A stretch of 64,000 bases of DNA. Origin: Paenibacillus sp. SC116 (GTDB lineage Bacteria > Bacillota > Bacilli > Paenibacillales > Paenibacillaceae). This document shows positions 17,880-27,742 of the stretch, one piece after another (the stretch's first letter is position 1; each line of letters begins with the position of its first letter). Location of the stretch: positions 222,947 to 286,946 of the forward strand of contig NZ_JANIOF010000006.1 of NCBI RefSeq assembly GCF_024733555.1. The letters are read 5' to 3'. Below the pieces are notes generated by a model. It had not been told where the DNA came from, did not search any database, and saw only the letters and a list, made by a program, of their open reading frames with translations. The position numbers were made by a program, and so were the translations under genes.

Positions 17880-20800
17880 TTGAGGAAATTAATCGCCTTA
17901 ATGATGTTTGCTTCCCTTCTAGCTCTCTTACTAGGAGGGTTCTTGCCGATAAATAAATCCCAAGCAGCTCCTTCAGGAACAGAGGTCAAATATACAATAA
18001 TAGAAGAATCTCGTGATCATAAGTACGGAGGACTACTTTTTTCAAGAGATAAGTCGAAAAATACAGCTCCAATTGACATTACTGCTCCGTCGGGTAAAGT
18101 AATTAAATCGCTGATGATTTACGACAAAGACGGGAAGTCAATTAGAAATGTAGCAGGGTTTACACGAGGCATGAAAAATTTTAAGGGGACTGAAACATTT
18201 GATGGCACCCGAGTAAAAGTCCAATCATTAAGGAATGGGCATTATGGGACAATCTATTACTGGGATCGAAGAAGCGGGAGTCATAATTGGAATGCTATGA
18301 ACGAACAATTTTCTGATGATAGTGATGATTGCGGGAGACTAGGGGTTCCTCTCGATAACTTCAGACTTCGTAAGTTTCCGGGTTGTACGGATAAACGCTT
18401 GGAGTCGAAAATTCCTTTGGAGAAAGGATTCTTCCTAATAAGAGATGCACAGAATTCTCCGGGAGATTTCTGGATACCCAACAAAGTTGTCTCCCCAGTT
18501 TCTGATGATTTAACTGCTGATTATGAATCTATTAGGGCGCCCAATGGAATTGGAGTTGAATTGCATAATAGCTTTTGCACGTATGATCCGACAACGACGG
18601 TTTTTGGGGTTAAGAATCCTAGTGAAATTGGCGATTCTCTTTCGCTAAAGTATGGACAATCCTTCGAGTCATTTCCATACGATACAATTGGTGATAAACA
18701 ATATAAGGATTGGGCAGCTCCGGGCGCTAGACAGCTGTGGTACTGTGCTCGTTTTGAAGCAGATTTCTATTCTTATACTTATATGTATCATGATAAAAAG
18801 ATTTATGTTGAGTATGAAGATGAAGGTGGTGGAAAAGACCCCGAAATACCAATTGGAGGAGGTAGTGGTAGCTGCGCTTGGATTATTGGGGCTCCTAGTC
18901 AAGTGTCTTCCCCGAAAATAAATTACATGTCTCCAGCGGCGACTGGAGTCATAAGAGCTGACAGTAGGGAGAGCGAACGATTCGATGTCTTACAGGGGAT
19001 CCCAACATCAGAGACATTGTACGCGAATGTTTTTGCGAATAATTATCTGTTCCAGCATACATTTGCCAATATGTCTGGTAAGGTCAGTTACCAATGCAAA
19101 GTCGACGTGACATACGGACTAATATGGAAAGTAAAACAGTCTCCTATTTGTACTAAAAATGGATGTACACCTCAACCAGATATCCCAATGTCTGATACCG
19201 TGACAATACCATACTCTTTCACACTTCAACGAGATTATTCGTATTGGGAGATTAAGAACATCGAAGTTTATGGCATAAACAGGTCAAGTATCACAAATTA
19301 TGCTTTACCAAGGGGTGGAACAGTATTTTTGTACCCTTCTAGCTATTCAATGCCAACCTTGTCTACTGTACACAGCCCTAGTCCTTCGGAGCATGTAAAG
19401 CCGAAAGATACTGGGAAGATTTCGTTTACACCACCGACACTCGATGGAGGCTACCAAAAACCTTCTGTACCGAATGACGAGTCTATGCTGAAATCTATAG
19501 CAGAAGCCCAAACTGGGGAGTCAGACGTACGGAACGATACAGTAACTTTTAACGGTTCAACTATTATGGAGGGGAGCTGGACATCAAAGTCTGGGGCGGA
19601 GCCTGGGAGTATTCCTGCTCCAACAACAATTGGTGCAAATGTACTTTACGAAAATGGTCTGCTCATTAGCAATAGTTTGAGAAATGCAACCGATACACTG
19701 AGTAATGGAACTATTTATTATGACCTTGTTTCAGGAAATGTGAATGGGGGCAGCGAAAAGGAGTTTCCAATCAACGGAATTAATACTGTCACGGTTCACA
19801 CACCTACGGTCAACTATTCCAATGCATCGGATGACGCCGCACATAATCAAAAGACGAGGCCTAACCTCAACAGGAGAGCGTTTATTCTTGATCGACCATT
19901 TACAATACATATTCCAACATCAGGACAGCACCGCAACATATTAGGCTATGGTAACCGAGACTATGCCAAATACATAAAAGAAAAACAAGTTAGATTTGAG
20001 TTCGATGTATATAGTACAGATAAATCCACCTTTTATCCGAAGAATACATGGATCAGCATTCCTGTAAGAGATCTAGCAACCACCTTCTATTTGCCGGTGT
20101 GGGTAGATGAAGGGGACTATACGATCCACTTCAGATCATTTGCTGAAAATGCTCCTTCCGATACGCTTATTCAGCAAGACGCCAACTTTGAAGTAAACAA
20201 CCATATAGCTACAGATACAGTACCTGTTGAAGTCATCGGACGCGTGTATGATTTCCGTATTACCGATATTGTGGATATGAACTGGGAGCTTGCTTTCCGT
20301 CAACAGAAAAAGAGCAAGGAGCATACAGGGCGCTATTATTGGGTGGGAACGCGTGATATCGATGGAAACCCAAGGGGAAATGAATCGCGTTACACGTTAC
20401 CGATCAGGCGAGGAAGTCACCCGAATGATGGCTTCAAAAATGTAACCGTCAAGCCAGGCTATCATTTTAAGTTCGATCTAAAGACAAAGGGCAATATGTT
20501 CGGCCCGAACGATTCTATTCGCATTACGCCGACGTTCGAATTCGTCAGTCGCGATGGCAAGCATCGTCAAGATGTTGATTTGTATTACCATGCACCAGAT
20601 CGGAACTTTGTAAGGATTGGTTCGTCATTCGATACGATTGAGCGAGAAATTACATTGAATGAAAGGCTACGCAACCTCCATCCGCTGCAAATCGAACAGA
20701 CAGGGCGCACCTTTTATCAGTTGTATCGTCATCAGCTCTCACAAAGTGAGCAAGTGTTTATGCAGCAATGGCAAAGGCAAGTTAATCGCCCCACGAAGAC

Positions 20801-21248
20801 GGGTGGATTCAGTCATATGAAGGTACCAGGCGAGCTTCGTTTATTCCATGGGCCGACACAAATACCCAATGGCGTTAATTCGTATCGGGCCTATGCTGCT
20901 GAACAACAATGGTATGGTGAATTCGGTATTCCGTCGAAAGTATACGTTGTACAAAAAGGGTTTCCGCTGCACCGACAATTTTCTTTCAGGGAAGATGCTT
21001 CATTCTTTTTAAAGGATGGCTATATTGTAGTTAACTTCAACATGGAGACGATTCGTGCAGGGCGTATGAATGACCCTCATCTTCAGTACATACATGCTCC
21101 GCTAACCAACCAATGGCGGCGCGAAGGTTTCGTTCACAGCGTCACTGATCCTTATGGCGCCACATTCCAGCTGAAGGACGGCGATATGATGCTCTACGAT
21201 GCTGCACAATCATCGCGTGACGATTATCGCGTAGGGGGCACTCATTAA
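17880..21248 (+). CDS. Large secreted protein of unknown function
   Basis: 1122 residues with a signal peptide (MRKLIALMMFASLLALLLGG, cleavage likely after SQA, about residue 29). TTG start with GGGGGGA 5 bases upstream. The N-terminal half (to about 640) is Cys-containing (12 or so Cys, such as SSDDCGR, KSPICTKNGC-like pairs) with Pro/Gly/Ser linkers; the C-terminal half is beta-rich and Cys-poor, including a repeated-looking VEVIGRVYDFRITD segment at about 783. I recall similar C-terminal regions filed as DUF5704 in paenibacilli, but did not check. No enzyme motif, LPXTG or SLH is present, so wall attachment may depend on its SLH neighbour. Function not known. Confidence 0.8.
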   Translation: MRKLIALMMFASLLALLLGGFLPINKSQAAPSGTEVKYTIIEESRDHKYGGLLFSRDKSKNTAPIDITAPSGKVIKSLMIYDKDGKSIRNVAGFTRGMKNFKGTETFDGTRVKVQSLRNGHYGTIYYWDRRSGSHNWNAMNEQFSDDSDDCGRLGVPLDNFRLRKFPGCTDKRLESKIPLEKGFFLIRDAQNSPGDFWIPNKVVSPVSDDLTADYESIRAPNGIGVELHNSFCTYDPTTTVFGVKNPSEIGDSLSLKYGQSFESFPYDTIGDKQYKDWAAPGARQLWYCARFEADFYSYTYMYHDKKIYVEYEDEGGGKDPEIPIGGGSGSCAWIIGAPSQVSSPKINYMSPAATGVIRADSRESERFDVLQGIPTSETLYANVFANNYLFQHTFANMSGKVSYQCKVDVTYGLIWKVKQSPICTKNGCTPQPDIPMSDTVTIPYSFTLQRDYSYWEIKNIEVYGINRSSITNYALPRGGTVFLYPSSYSMPTLSTVHSPSPSEHVKPKDTGKISFTPPTLDGGYQKPSVPNDESMLKSIAEAQTGESDVRNDTVTFNGSTIMEGSWTSKSGAEPGSIPAPTTIGANVLYENGLLISNSLRNATDTLSNGTIYYDLVSGNVNGGSEKEFPINGINTVTVHTPTVNYSNASDDAAHNQKTRPNLNRRAFILDRPFTIHIPTSGQHRNILGYGNRDYAKYIKEKQVRFEFDVYSTDKSTFYPKNTWISIPVRDLATTFYLPVWVDEGDYTIHFRSFAENAPSDTLIQQDANFEVNNHIATDTVPVEVIGRVYDFRITDIVDMNWELAFRQQKKSKEHTGRYYWVGTRDIDGNPRGNESRYTLPIRRGSHPNDGFKNVTVKPGYHFKFDLKTKGNMFGPNDSIRITPTFEFVSRDGKHRQDVDLYYHAPDRNFVRIGSSFDTIEREITLNERLRNLHPLQIEQTGRTFYQLYRHQLSQSEQVFMQQWQRQVNRPTKTGGFSHMKVPGELRLFHGPTQIPNGVNSYRAYAAEQQWYGEFGIPSKVYVVQKGFPLHRQFSFREDASFFLKDGYIVVNFNMETIRAGRMNDPHLQYIHAPLTNQWRREGFVHSVTDPYGATFQLKDGDMMLYDAAQSSRDDYRVGGTH

Positions 21249-21301
21249 TGTCCCATGAAGAATAACTAAACGAAATAAAGGCTACGGAGAGACTGTTGGA
21301 A

Positions 21302-21340
21302 CTGGAGGTGAGGTGAACCTCTAACCAGCGGTTTCTTTTT
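21302..21340 (+). terminator. Weak terminator after the secreted protein gene
   Basis: GAGGT (21305-21309) pairs with ACCTC (21317-21321), extended by CTG/CAG (21302-21304, 21326-21328) across a small bulge, then GGTTTCTTTTTTATTTT. Stem is short. Confidence 0.4.
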
Positions 21341-21382
21341 TATTTTCAACCATGAACATTTAGGATTAAAAAAGTCCATTAG

Positions 21383-21411
21383 CTGTCACTGCTGAGGAAG
21401 CTGCATACAAT
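21383..21411 (+). promoter_or_regulatory. Candidate promoter of the 193-residue protein
   Basis: CTGTCA (21383-21388), 17-base spacer, TACAAT (21406-21411). The transcript would begin near 21418, at the left arm of the repeat structure at 21421-21472. Confidence 0.45.
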
Positions 21412-21420
21412 AGCAGAATG

Positions 21421-21472
21421 TGCATATATAGGAACGTGTACATGCGTTAATCCGTGTACATTGATATATGCA
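21421..21472 (+). repeat. Inverted repeat enclosing a direct repeat in a 5' leader
   Basis: TGCATATAT (21421-21429) and ATATATGCA (21464-21472) are perfect inverted arms. Between them CGTGTACAT occurs twice (21435-21443, 21453-21461), 18 bases apart. The right arm ends just before the ribosome binding site of the next gene. Confidence 0.55.
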
Positions 21473-21489
21473 TATAAGGAGATGATGGC

Positions 21490-22071
21490 GTGAGAGTTCG
21501 AAGCCGTGGCAGAGGACGACGTTCACCGTTAATCGTTGTTGTATTATTGTTTATGCTGATCGTATGGCCATCTTATCAAATTTATAATTTACTGCATGAG
21601 AATGAAAAATCTGTGGCAGTTGAGCGTCTGCTTTATGAAGCCGCATATTTAAATGTACAGATGCTGGAGGGGGCTATGAGGGAAGCGCAAACTTCCTTAA
21701 CAGCTGTGGGTTGGAACGAGTGGAAGACGAATGCGTACGCGGCACAGTATGTGCATGAACGGTTGCGCCAAGCCGTTGGAGAGGACCGTGTGCCAGAACT
21801 GGCTGTTTTTGAAAAAATGGTGGATTTGATCACGGTCGTTCAAATTAATGGGGATCGTCAATTAAAGGAGCAAGAGCGCAAACAAATTGCTGACGCAGCT
21901 GCAGCAATGCCTATATTTGTGGAGCGTTATGGTCAATTTATGACAGAGCAAGGGAAGGTGCTGTCATCCAAAGCGGAGGAATTGGAAACATTAGCGTCAC
22001 AAATACTGTTGGAAGCATCTGAATCAGACACAGAAATGTCGAAACAACAACCAGATAAAGGACATGAATAG
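21490..22071 (+). CDS. Single-pass membrane protein of unknown function
   Basis: 193 residues: an Arg-rich N-terminus (RVRSRGRGRRS), one membrane helix (about 13-32) and a mostly helical extracytoplasmic part with many Glu/Gln/Ala, ending in a charged tail. N-in topology is expected. GTG start at 21490: AAGGAG lies 9 bases upstream, while the two nearer ATG codons run into TGA within three codons. No domain is recognised. It precedes hemA but is separated from it by 152 bases and a good hemA promoter, so a haem link is not implied. Confidence 0.65.
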   Translation: MRVRSRGRGRRSPLIVVVLLFMLIVWPSYQIYNLLHENEKSVAVERLLYEAAYLNVQMLEGAMREAQTSLTAVGWNEWKTNAYAAQYVHERLRQAVGEDRVPELAVFEKMVDLITVVQINGDRQLKEQERKQIADAAAAMPIFVERYGQFMTEQGKVLSSKAEELETLASQILLEASESDTEMSKQQPDKGHE

Positions 22072-22163
22072 CAGGTATAGTGCAAAGATTGTCGTGGAAA
22101 CGTAAACAATGGAATCATTTTCAAACATTCTTCATATTTAGCGCTATAGTTAGGAAGGAATTA

Positions 22164-22172
22164 TGCTATAAT
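22164..22172 (+). promoter_or_regulatory. Extended -10 promoter of the hem operon
   Basis: TGCTATAAT (extended -10 plus perfect -10), with no convincing -35, about 50 bases before the hemA start. Confidence 0.65.
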
Positions 22173-22223
22173 CATTATGATTTCAACTATGTTCTAAATA
22201 CGTGTAAAGCAGGTGAATACCCC

Positions 22224-23624
22224 ATGCATCTTGTTGTCGTCGGCATGAACTACCGAACGGCGCCTGTCGAAATTCGAGAGAAATTCGCGATACCGGAGTC
22301 GCAATTACAAGAGGCTGTTCAACAGCTCAGATATACGAAGAGTGTTCTGGAATGCGTAGTTGTATCCACGTGCAACCGTATGGAGATGTATGTTGTTGTG
22401 GATCGACTTCATATGTGCGGACACTTCATCCGCAGCTTTATGGAGCAGTGGTTCGGTTTACGTAGACAGCAATTTACGCCTTATTTATATATATATGAAG
22501 ATGACCAGGCTGTGGAGCATTTGTTCCGTGTGACGTCAGGACTTGATTCTATGATCGTAGGAGAGACTCAAATCCTTGGTCAAGTTAAGCATGCATTCTT
22601 GTTTGCGCAAGAGCAAGGTACAACAGGGACATGCTTCAATTATTTGTTCAAGCAGGCGGTAACATTCGCTAAACGCGTCCAGTCTGAGACCAATATAAAT
22701 GATAATGTTGTGTCGGTTAGTTATGCAGCGGTAGAGCTTGGCAAACGTATATATGGTTCCTTCAAAGGGAAAAATGTACTAATTGTTGGAGCAGGGGAAA
22801 TGAGTGAGCTCACGGCGAAGCATTTGCATAGCAACGGCGCTGCTCGCGTTATGGTTGCCAACCGAACGAGAGAGCGGGCAGAAGAGTTAGCAGGGCAATT
22901 TAATGGTACTGCTGGTACACTTCAAGATATGGAGCGCTTCCTGTTGGAAGCTGATGTCGTAATCAGTTCAACAGGAGCTGCAGGATATGTATTGAACGCT
23001 TCTGATGTTGAAAAAGTGCTTAAGCAGCGTCGTTCAAGACCACTGTTCTTAATCGATATAGCCGTGCCTAGGGACCTTGATCCTGCTATCGGTGACTTGC
23101 CGAACGTATTCTTGTATGACATCGATGACTTGGAGGGTATCGTCCAGAGCAATATGGCGATACGGAAGCGGGAAGGCGAGAAGATAGAATCACTTATTGT
23201 GGCTGAGATGGATCAATACCATCAGTGGCAGAAGATGCTTGGTGTTACTCCACTGATTCGTTCACTGCAATTCAAGGCAGAGAAGATTCATCAGGAGACA
23301 TTGGATAGCATGTTCAATAAGCTGCCTGAATTGTCTGAGCGTGAAGCCAAGATCATACGTCGTCTCACGAAGAGTATGCTCAATCAGATGATGCATGATC
23401 CGATCCTTCAGATCAAAGAGCTGGCTGCTCAGAAGAAGAGCGAGGAAGCATTGCAATTGTTTACCCAATTGTTTGCGCTCGAAGACAATTTGTCAGACTC
23501 GGATAAGGAGCCTAGTACTTCTTCTGCTAAGTCATTGAATCGCAATCGTACGGATCAGCGTGAATCGGCAGATGATCCTGAGCGTGTTACGTCCGGATTG
23601 TCATGGGCAGCCGTCACATGGTAA
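22224..23624 (+). CDS. hemA: Glutamyl-tRNA reductase
   Basis: First committed enzyme of C5-pathway tetrapyrrole synthesis: reduces glutamyl-tRNA(Glu) with NADPH to glutamate-1-semialdehyde. 466 residues. Catalytic Cys50 in STCNRME, the substrate-domain segment SGLDSMIVGETQILGQVK and the NADPH loop IVGAGEMSEL are present, followed by the dimerisation helices. I choose ATG 22224 (MHLVVVGMNYRTAPVEIREK, a standard start) with GCAGGTGA upstream; an open frame reaching back to 22080 lies upstream of the promoter. The Ser/Arg-rich last ~40 residues are longer than usual. It heads the operon; partner HemL is its last gene. Confidence 0.96.
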   Translation: MHLVVVGMNYRTAPVEIREKFAIPESQLQEAVQQLRYTKSVLECVVVSTCNRMEMYVVVDRLHMCGHFIRSFMEQWFGLRRQQFTPYLYIYEDDQAVEHLFRVTSGLDSMIVGETQILGQVKHAFLFAQEQGTTGTCFNYLFKQAVTFAKRVQSETNINDNVVSVSYAAVELGKRIYGSFKGKNVLIVGAGEMSELTAKHLHSNGAARVMVANRTRERAEELAGQFNGTAGTLQDMERFLLEADVVISSTGAAGYVLNASDVEKVLKQRRSRPLFLIDIAVPRDLDPAIGDLPNVFLYDIDDLEGIVQSNMAIRKREGEKIESLIVAEMDQYHQWQKMLGVTPLIRSLQFKAEKIHQETLDSMFNKLPELSEREAKIIRRLTKSMLNQMMHDPILQIKELAAQKKSEEALQLFTQLFALEDNLSDSDKEPSTSSAKSLNRNRTDQRESADDPERVTSGLSWAAVTW

Positions 23625-23654
23625 GCGACGGAAGACGGGGGGCGACAGGCTGCA

Positions 23655-24482
23655 ATGATTACAAGTAATTGGATTTACGATGCGATCATTTACACATATG
23701 CCCTGAGCCTTCTGTTTTATTTCTCTGACTTCGTTGATATTAATCGGAGAGCGAAGCGGATGGGCACAGGGCTTCTTATATTTGTTTGGGTGCTGCAAAC
23801 GATATTTCTAATCATTCGAATGATTAACCATCGAGAGGTACCTATATTTACAACCTTTGAGTTCATGTTTTTATTTTCTTGGATACTCGTTACCGCTTCA
23901 TTAGTTATAAGTCGATTTTTTCATATTGAATTTATCGTCTTCTTCGTTAATTTAATTGGTTTTGCTCTGCTTATTGTTAACATGCTGAATGATCCCACAT
24001 CTTCTACCGCTTTAGTAGAATGGGAAATGATGGGGAATATTTTATCGCTGCATATCTTTTTGGCGGCATGCGGCTTTGCAGCGCTTACGGTAAGCGGTAT
24101 TTATGCTGGAATGTATATTTTCCTCCATCACCGGCTCAAGTCTCGTAAATGGTCGGATGCCGTTCGTCGACTGCCGAGTTTGGAGCGAATGCAGCGTTCG
24201 TCGTTAACCGCATCTGTCATAGGTGTACCCTTGTTTCTATTATCTCTTTCCGTAGCGGTCGTGTCCGTGATGTTAGGAGAACGACATGAACTTCTGCTTG
24301 ATATTAAAGTTTGGTTTACGATATTCTCGCTCGGATTGTATAGCTTTTATTTCTATAAACGTCACAGAGGTAAAATGACTGGGCTGCACATTGCTTTGTT
24401 GAATCTTATTTGTTACGCTACGATGCTGTTGAATTACGCACTGAATAGCTTGTCAGGATTTCATCGCTGGATGGGAGTGTAA
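23655..24482 (+). CDS. hemX: HemX-like membrane protein (cytochrome c assembly family)
   Basis: 275-residue polytopic membrane protein, about eight helices, of the HemX/CcsA superfamily. In B. subtilis HemX lowers HemA abundance. The SLHIFLAACGFAALTVSGIYAGMYIFLHHRLK segment matches the family core. Located between hemA and the precorrin-2 dehydrogenase gene, as in Bacillus hemAX. ATG start; the ribosome binding site is a G-rich run (ACGGGGGGCGA) upstream. The next gene starts 3 bases after the stop. Confidence 0.88.
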   Translation: MITSNWIYDAIIYTYALSLLFYFSDFVDINRRAKRMGTGLLIFVWVLQTIFLIIRMINHREVPIFTTFEFMFLFSWILVTASLVISRFFHIEFIVFFVNLIGFALLIVNMLNDPTSSTALVEWEMMGNILSLHIFLAACGFAALTVSGIYAGMYIFLHHRLKSRKWSDAVRRLPSLERMQRSSLTASVIGVPLFLLSLSVAVVSVMLGERHELLLDIKVWFTIFSLGLYSFYFYKRHRGKMTGLHIALLNLICYATMLLNYALNSLSGFHRWMGV

Positions 24483-24485
24483 CAG

Positions 24486-25154
24486 ATGGGCCAGCCGCTT
24501 GAATACCCGCAATATGCGATTATGTTAAACATGAAAGATAAACGTAGTGTCGTCATTGGAGGCGGCATCGTTGCGACGCGTAAGGTGAAGCAGTTGCTGG
24601 ATAGCGGCGCCGAAGTTATGGTTGTCAGCCCTACGCTGACGCCAGCACTTCGGCGTTTGTTGCAAGAAGGGACTATTTGCGTACAGCTGCGCGATTATGA
24701 GCGAACAGACTTGCAGGACGCAATGCTTGTATTTGCCGCAACTGATGATGAAGAAGTGAACTTGCAAATTGCAGAGGATGCGCGAGTGGCTCGCGCTTTA
24801 GTTAACGTTGCTCACGCTCCTCAGCTATCGGATTTCACTAACCCAGGTGTTCTAAGGTATGGTCCTATTCAGATTAATGTATCGACAGGTGGAGCTAGTC
24901 CCACTTTAACAAGGCATATTGTCGACAAAGTTGACCGCATCATTGATGATCGTCTCGGTATTCTTGCTGAGCGCTTACTTGAATCAAGGCTAGCAGCACA
25001 GCGCACGATTGCTGACGATACATTTCGTCATGAACTTTTAAGAGGCTTTGGGGATGTATGTTGGAAAGCTTGGGAGCAGCAGCAGCCCTTTCCAGAATGG
25101 GATACTTGGTTTCATGAGACATTTCCGCTGCTAACTGCATGCGAGGAGGAATAA
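24486..25154 (+). CDS. Precorrin-2 dehydrogenase (sirohaem branch)
   Basis: 222 residues related to the N-terminal half of CysG and to Met8/SirC/YlnF. Oxidises precorrin-2 to sirohydrochlorin with NAD+. The Rossmann signature [16 protein letters not shown] lies at about 23-38; [10 protein letters not shown] and the [14 protein letters not shown] segment (family ISTGGxSP motif as [10 protein letters not shown]) are clear. The C-terminal helices are shorter than in a bifunctional ferrochelatase. The next gene, hemC, starts 5 bases after the stop. With the CobA-HemD fusion downstream it provides the steps from uroporphyrinogen III to sirohydrochlorin. Confidence 0.9.
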   Translation: MGQPLEYPQYAIMLNMKDKRSVVIGGGIVATRKVKQLLDSGAEVMVVSPTLTPALRRLLQEGTICVQLRDYERTDLQDAMLVFAATDDEEVNLQIAEDARVARALVNVAHAPQLSDFTNPGVLRYGPIQINVSTGGASPTLTRHIVDKVDRIIDDRLGILAERLLESRLAAQRTIADDTFRHELLRGFGDVCWKAWEQQQPFPEWDTWFHETFPLLTACEEE

Positions 25155-25159
25155 ACGAC

Positions 25160-26089
25160 ATGAGAGTAATTAGAGTAGGCACAAGACAAAGCGCATTGGC
25201 ACTTACACAGACAGGGCATGTCATTGCGGCATTGGAGCGTATTTGTCGCGAAGAAGGGCTTCCTTATACATTTGAGACACATAAAATCGTTACTAAAGGA
25301 GACCAAATTCTCGACGTAACGTTATCCAAAGTTGGCGGTAAAGGCTTGTTCGTTAAAGAGATTGAGCAGGCGTTATTAGATAATCAGATTGATATGGCTG
25401 TACATAGCATGAAAGATATGCCGTATGCATTGCCTGAAGGGCTTCGTATCGGTGCGGTGCCGAAACGGGAGGACCCGAGAGATTGTCTTATTATGAAAGC
25501 GGGGACAAGCTTAGCTGACTTGCCAAAAGGGGCGAAAGTGGGGACGAGCAGTTTGCGCCGTTCTTGCCAGTTGCAAGCGGACCGTCCTGATTTGAACATA
25601 GAATCGTTGCGAGGCAATATAGACACTCGATTGAAGAAGTTGGAGAGTGAAGGTTTTGATGCGATCGTGCTAGCTGCAGCTGGGCTGCATCGGATGGAGT
25701 GGCAATCCAAGATCACTGCCTACTTGCCGACAGACGTGTGTATTCCTGCTGTTGGACAAGGAGCGCTTGCTATCGAGTGCCGTAGTGAAGATGAAGATTT
25801 GCTGCGACTATTGCGCCATTATCATTGTGAGGATACATCGATTACGGTTCGTGCTGAACGAGCATTTCTTGGCAGGTTGAATGGTGGGTGCCAAGTTCCT
25901 ATCGGAGCCTACGCGACTCAAGATGATGCAGGGGTGCTCACGCTGGTTGGGCTTGTTGGAACACCGGATGGAGAGATGATGTTGAGCGAGACAATGACAG
26001 GAACAGATGCCGAGACGCTAGGTGTTGCTGTTGCTGAGCGTTTATTAGAACAAGGAGCTGAACCAATACTGGCACGTTGGAAAGGTTGA
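25160..26089 (+). CDS. hemC: Hydroxymethylbilane synthase (porphobilinogen deaminase)
   Basis: Joins four porphobilinogen units into hydroxymethylbilane. 309 residues of normal length. The dipyrromethane cofactor is attached to Cys244 in [10 protein letters not shown]; catalytic Asp is in [28 protein letters not shown], and substrate-binding arginines are in SSLRRSCQL and RGNIDTRL. I choose ATG 25160 because GAGGAGGA (25143-25150) precedes it; an in-frame ATG at 25139 lies upstream of that site. Confidence 0.96.
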   Translation: MRVIRVGTRQSALALTQTGHVIAALERICREEGLPYTFETHKIVTKGDQILDVTLSKVGGKGLFVKEIEQALLDNQIDMAVHSMKDMPYALPEGLRIGAVPKREDPRDCLIMKAGTSLADLPKGAKVGTSSLRRSCQLQADRPDLNIESLRGNIDTRLKKLESEGFDAIVLAAAGLHRMEWQSKITAYLPTDVCIPAVGQGALAIECRSEDEDLLRLLRHYHCEDTSITVRAERAFLGRLNGGCQVPIGAYATQDDAGVLTLVGLVGTPDGEMMLSETMTGTDAETLGVAVAERLLEQGAEPILARWKG

Positions 26090-26094
26090 TCACT

Positions 26095-27678
26095 GTGGGA
26101 GAGCACGGGAAACGTAGCGGGAAAGTTTACTTAGTAGGTGCAGGTCCTGGTGATGCAGGATTAATTACGGTAAAAGGAATGCGTTGCCTGCAAGAAGCGG
26201 ATGTTATCGTATATGATCGTTTGGCTAGTCCACGATTGTTGCAGATGAGCAGGCAAGATGCGCGTCGTATTTATGTTGGCAAGCTGCCAGATCGCCATGC
26301 GATGAAGCAGCCGGAGATTAATCAACTGCTCGTAACATTGGCGCAAGAAGGGCTTAGCGTATGTCGACTTAAGGGTGGAGATCCTTGTGTATTCGGTCGA
26401 GCAGCCGAAGAGGCAGCTCTATTGAAAGCACATCATATACCTTATGAAGTGGTTCCTGGTGTTACCTCAGCTGTAGCTGTGCCAGCCTATGCAGGCATTC
26501 CTGTTACCCATCGTGACTGGGCATCCTCTTTCTGTGTAATCACAGGCCATGAGACTCCTGATAAGTTGGAGGCTCGTGTGGAGTGGGAAAAGCTGTCGGC
26601 TGCGGCCGATACACTATTGTTCCTGATGGGTGTTGCCAACATTAGCACGATTGCTGAGCAGCTTATGCGCTGCGGTCGTTCTGCCGATACACCAGTTGCT
26701 TTAATTCGCTGGGGAACTCGATCTGAGCAAGAAACCATTGTTGCGACATTAGCAACGGTCGTTGATGAAGTAGCGCGTACCGGATTTAGCTCGCCAGCTA
26801 TTATTGTTGTAGGCGATGTCGTGCGTGTGCGTGAACAAATGGCGTGGGTCGAGCAGCTTCCTCTATTCGGACAGCGCATTCTCGTTACTCGTACTCGTGA
26901 GCAATCTCAATCTTTCGTACGCATGATTGAAAAGGCAGGAGGGGAGCCTTATGAGCTTCCTGTCATTGCAACTGTCATGCCTGATTCAGAAGAGGACAAT
27001 CAATTGATCGAGCAAACGATGACGCGTTTGAGCGATTATCAATGGCTAGTGCTTACAAGTGAAAATGGAGTGCGTTTCTGGATGGAGCATATGAAACGTA
27101 ACCGTGCCGATTTTCGACGCTTAGCGCAAACGCGCATCGTGGCAGTAGGTCCCAAAACGGCAGAAGCGATGTCTGACTTCGGGATCGTACCTGATTTGGT
27201 TGCAGAACAGTTTAGCCAAGAAGGCGTGTGGGATATAATGGGCCCCCATATTCAAAAAGGGGAGAAAGTTCTGCTTGCACGCGGTAATCTGGCTAGAAAA
27301 TGGTTGGCAGAGCAGCTTCGTGAAGCTGGTGTTCATACTGATGAACTGACAACCTACCAGACTATTTTGCCTCAATATGAGGATGCACATATTTTAGAGA
27401 TGTTTGAAGAAGGCGGTATTCAAATCGTACCTTTTACAAGCTCTTCTATAGTTACGAACTTGCTTCAACTGCTGAAGCAGTTGGGCGCTGAAGACCCCGT
27501 TCAACTTGTTAACCGTGCCCGTATTGTGTGTATCGGAAATGTGACTGCGGAGACAGCACGTGAGGCTGGCATTCGTGTAGATGCGGTGGCGGAATCCTCT
27601 ACGATTGAAGGGTTGTTCGATACGATTGTTTCCCTTGTAAATGATCGTTGCGATATAACAACTGCGGTGAAGTCATAG
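26095..27678 (+). CDS. Fused uroporphyrinogen-III C-methyltransferase / uroporphyrinogen-III synthase
   Basis: Two enzymes in one 527-residue chain. Residues about 9-250 are SUMT (CobA): VYLVGAGPGDAGLITVKG, the RLKGGDPCVFGRAAEE SAM loop, VVPGVTSAVAVPAYAGIPVTHR. Residues about 260-525 are HemD: ILVTRTREQSQSF, LVLTSENGVRFW and VPFTSSSIVTNL. HemD cyclises hydroxymethylbilane; SUMT methylates the product to precorrin-2. GTG 26095 is chosen (GGAAAGG 10 bases upstream); an in-frame TTG at 26077 overlaps hemC. Fusion of the haem step with the sirohaem branch enzyme is known from some anaerobes and paenibacilli. Confidence 0.93.
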   Translation: MGEHGKRSGKVYLVGAGPGDAGLITVKGMRCLQEADVIVYDRLASPRLLQMSRQDARRIYVGKLPDRHAMKQPEINQLLVTLAQEGLSVCRLKGGDPCVFGRAAEEAALLKAHHIPYEVVPGVTSAVAVPAYAGIPVTHRDWASSFCVITGHETPDKLEARVEWEKLSAAADTLLFLMGVANISTIAEQLMRCGRSADTPVALIRWGTRSEQETIVATLATVVDEVARTGFSSPAIIVVGDVVRVREQMAWVEQLPLFGQRILVTRTREQSQSFVRMIEKAGGEPYELPVIATVMPDSEEDNQLIEQTMTRLSDYQWLVLTSENGVRFWMEHMKRNRADFRRLAQTRIVAVGPKTAEAMSDFGIVPDLVAEQFSQEGVWDIMGPHIQKGEKVLLARGNLARKWLAEQLREAGVHTDELTTYQTILPQYEDAHILEMFEEGGIQIVPFTSSSIVTNLLQLLKQLGAEDPVQLVNRARIVCIGNVTAETAREAGIRVDAVAESSTIEGLFDTIVSLVNDRCDITTAVKS

Positions 27679-27742
27679 CGCTATTATTCTTTATCGCACT
27701 GCGCACTGGTCTATGCGAAAGTGAACAGATTGGTTTTAGTGA

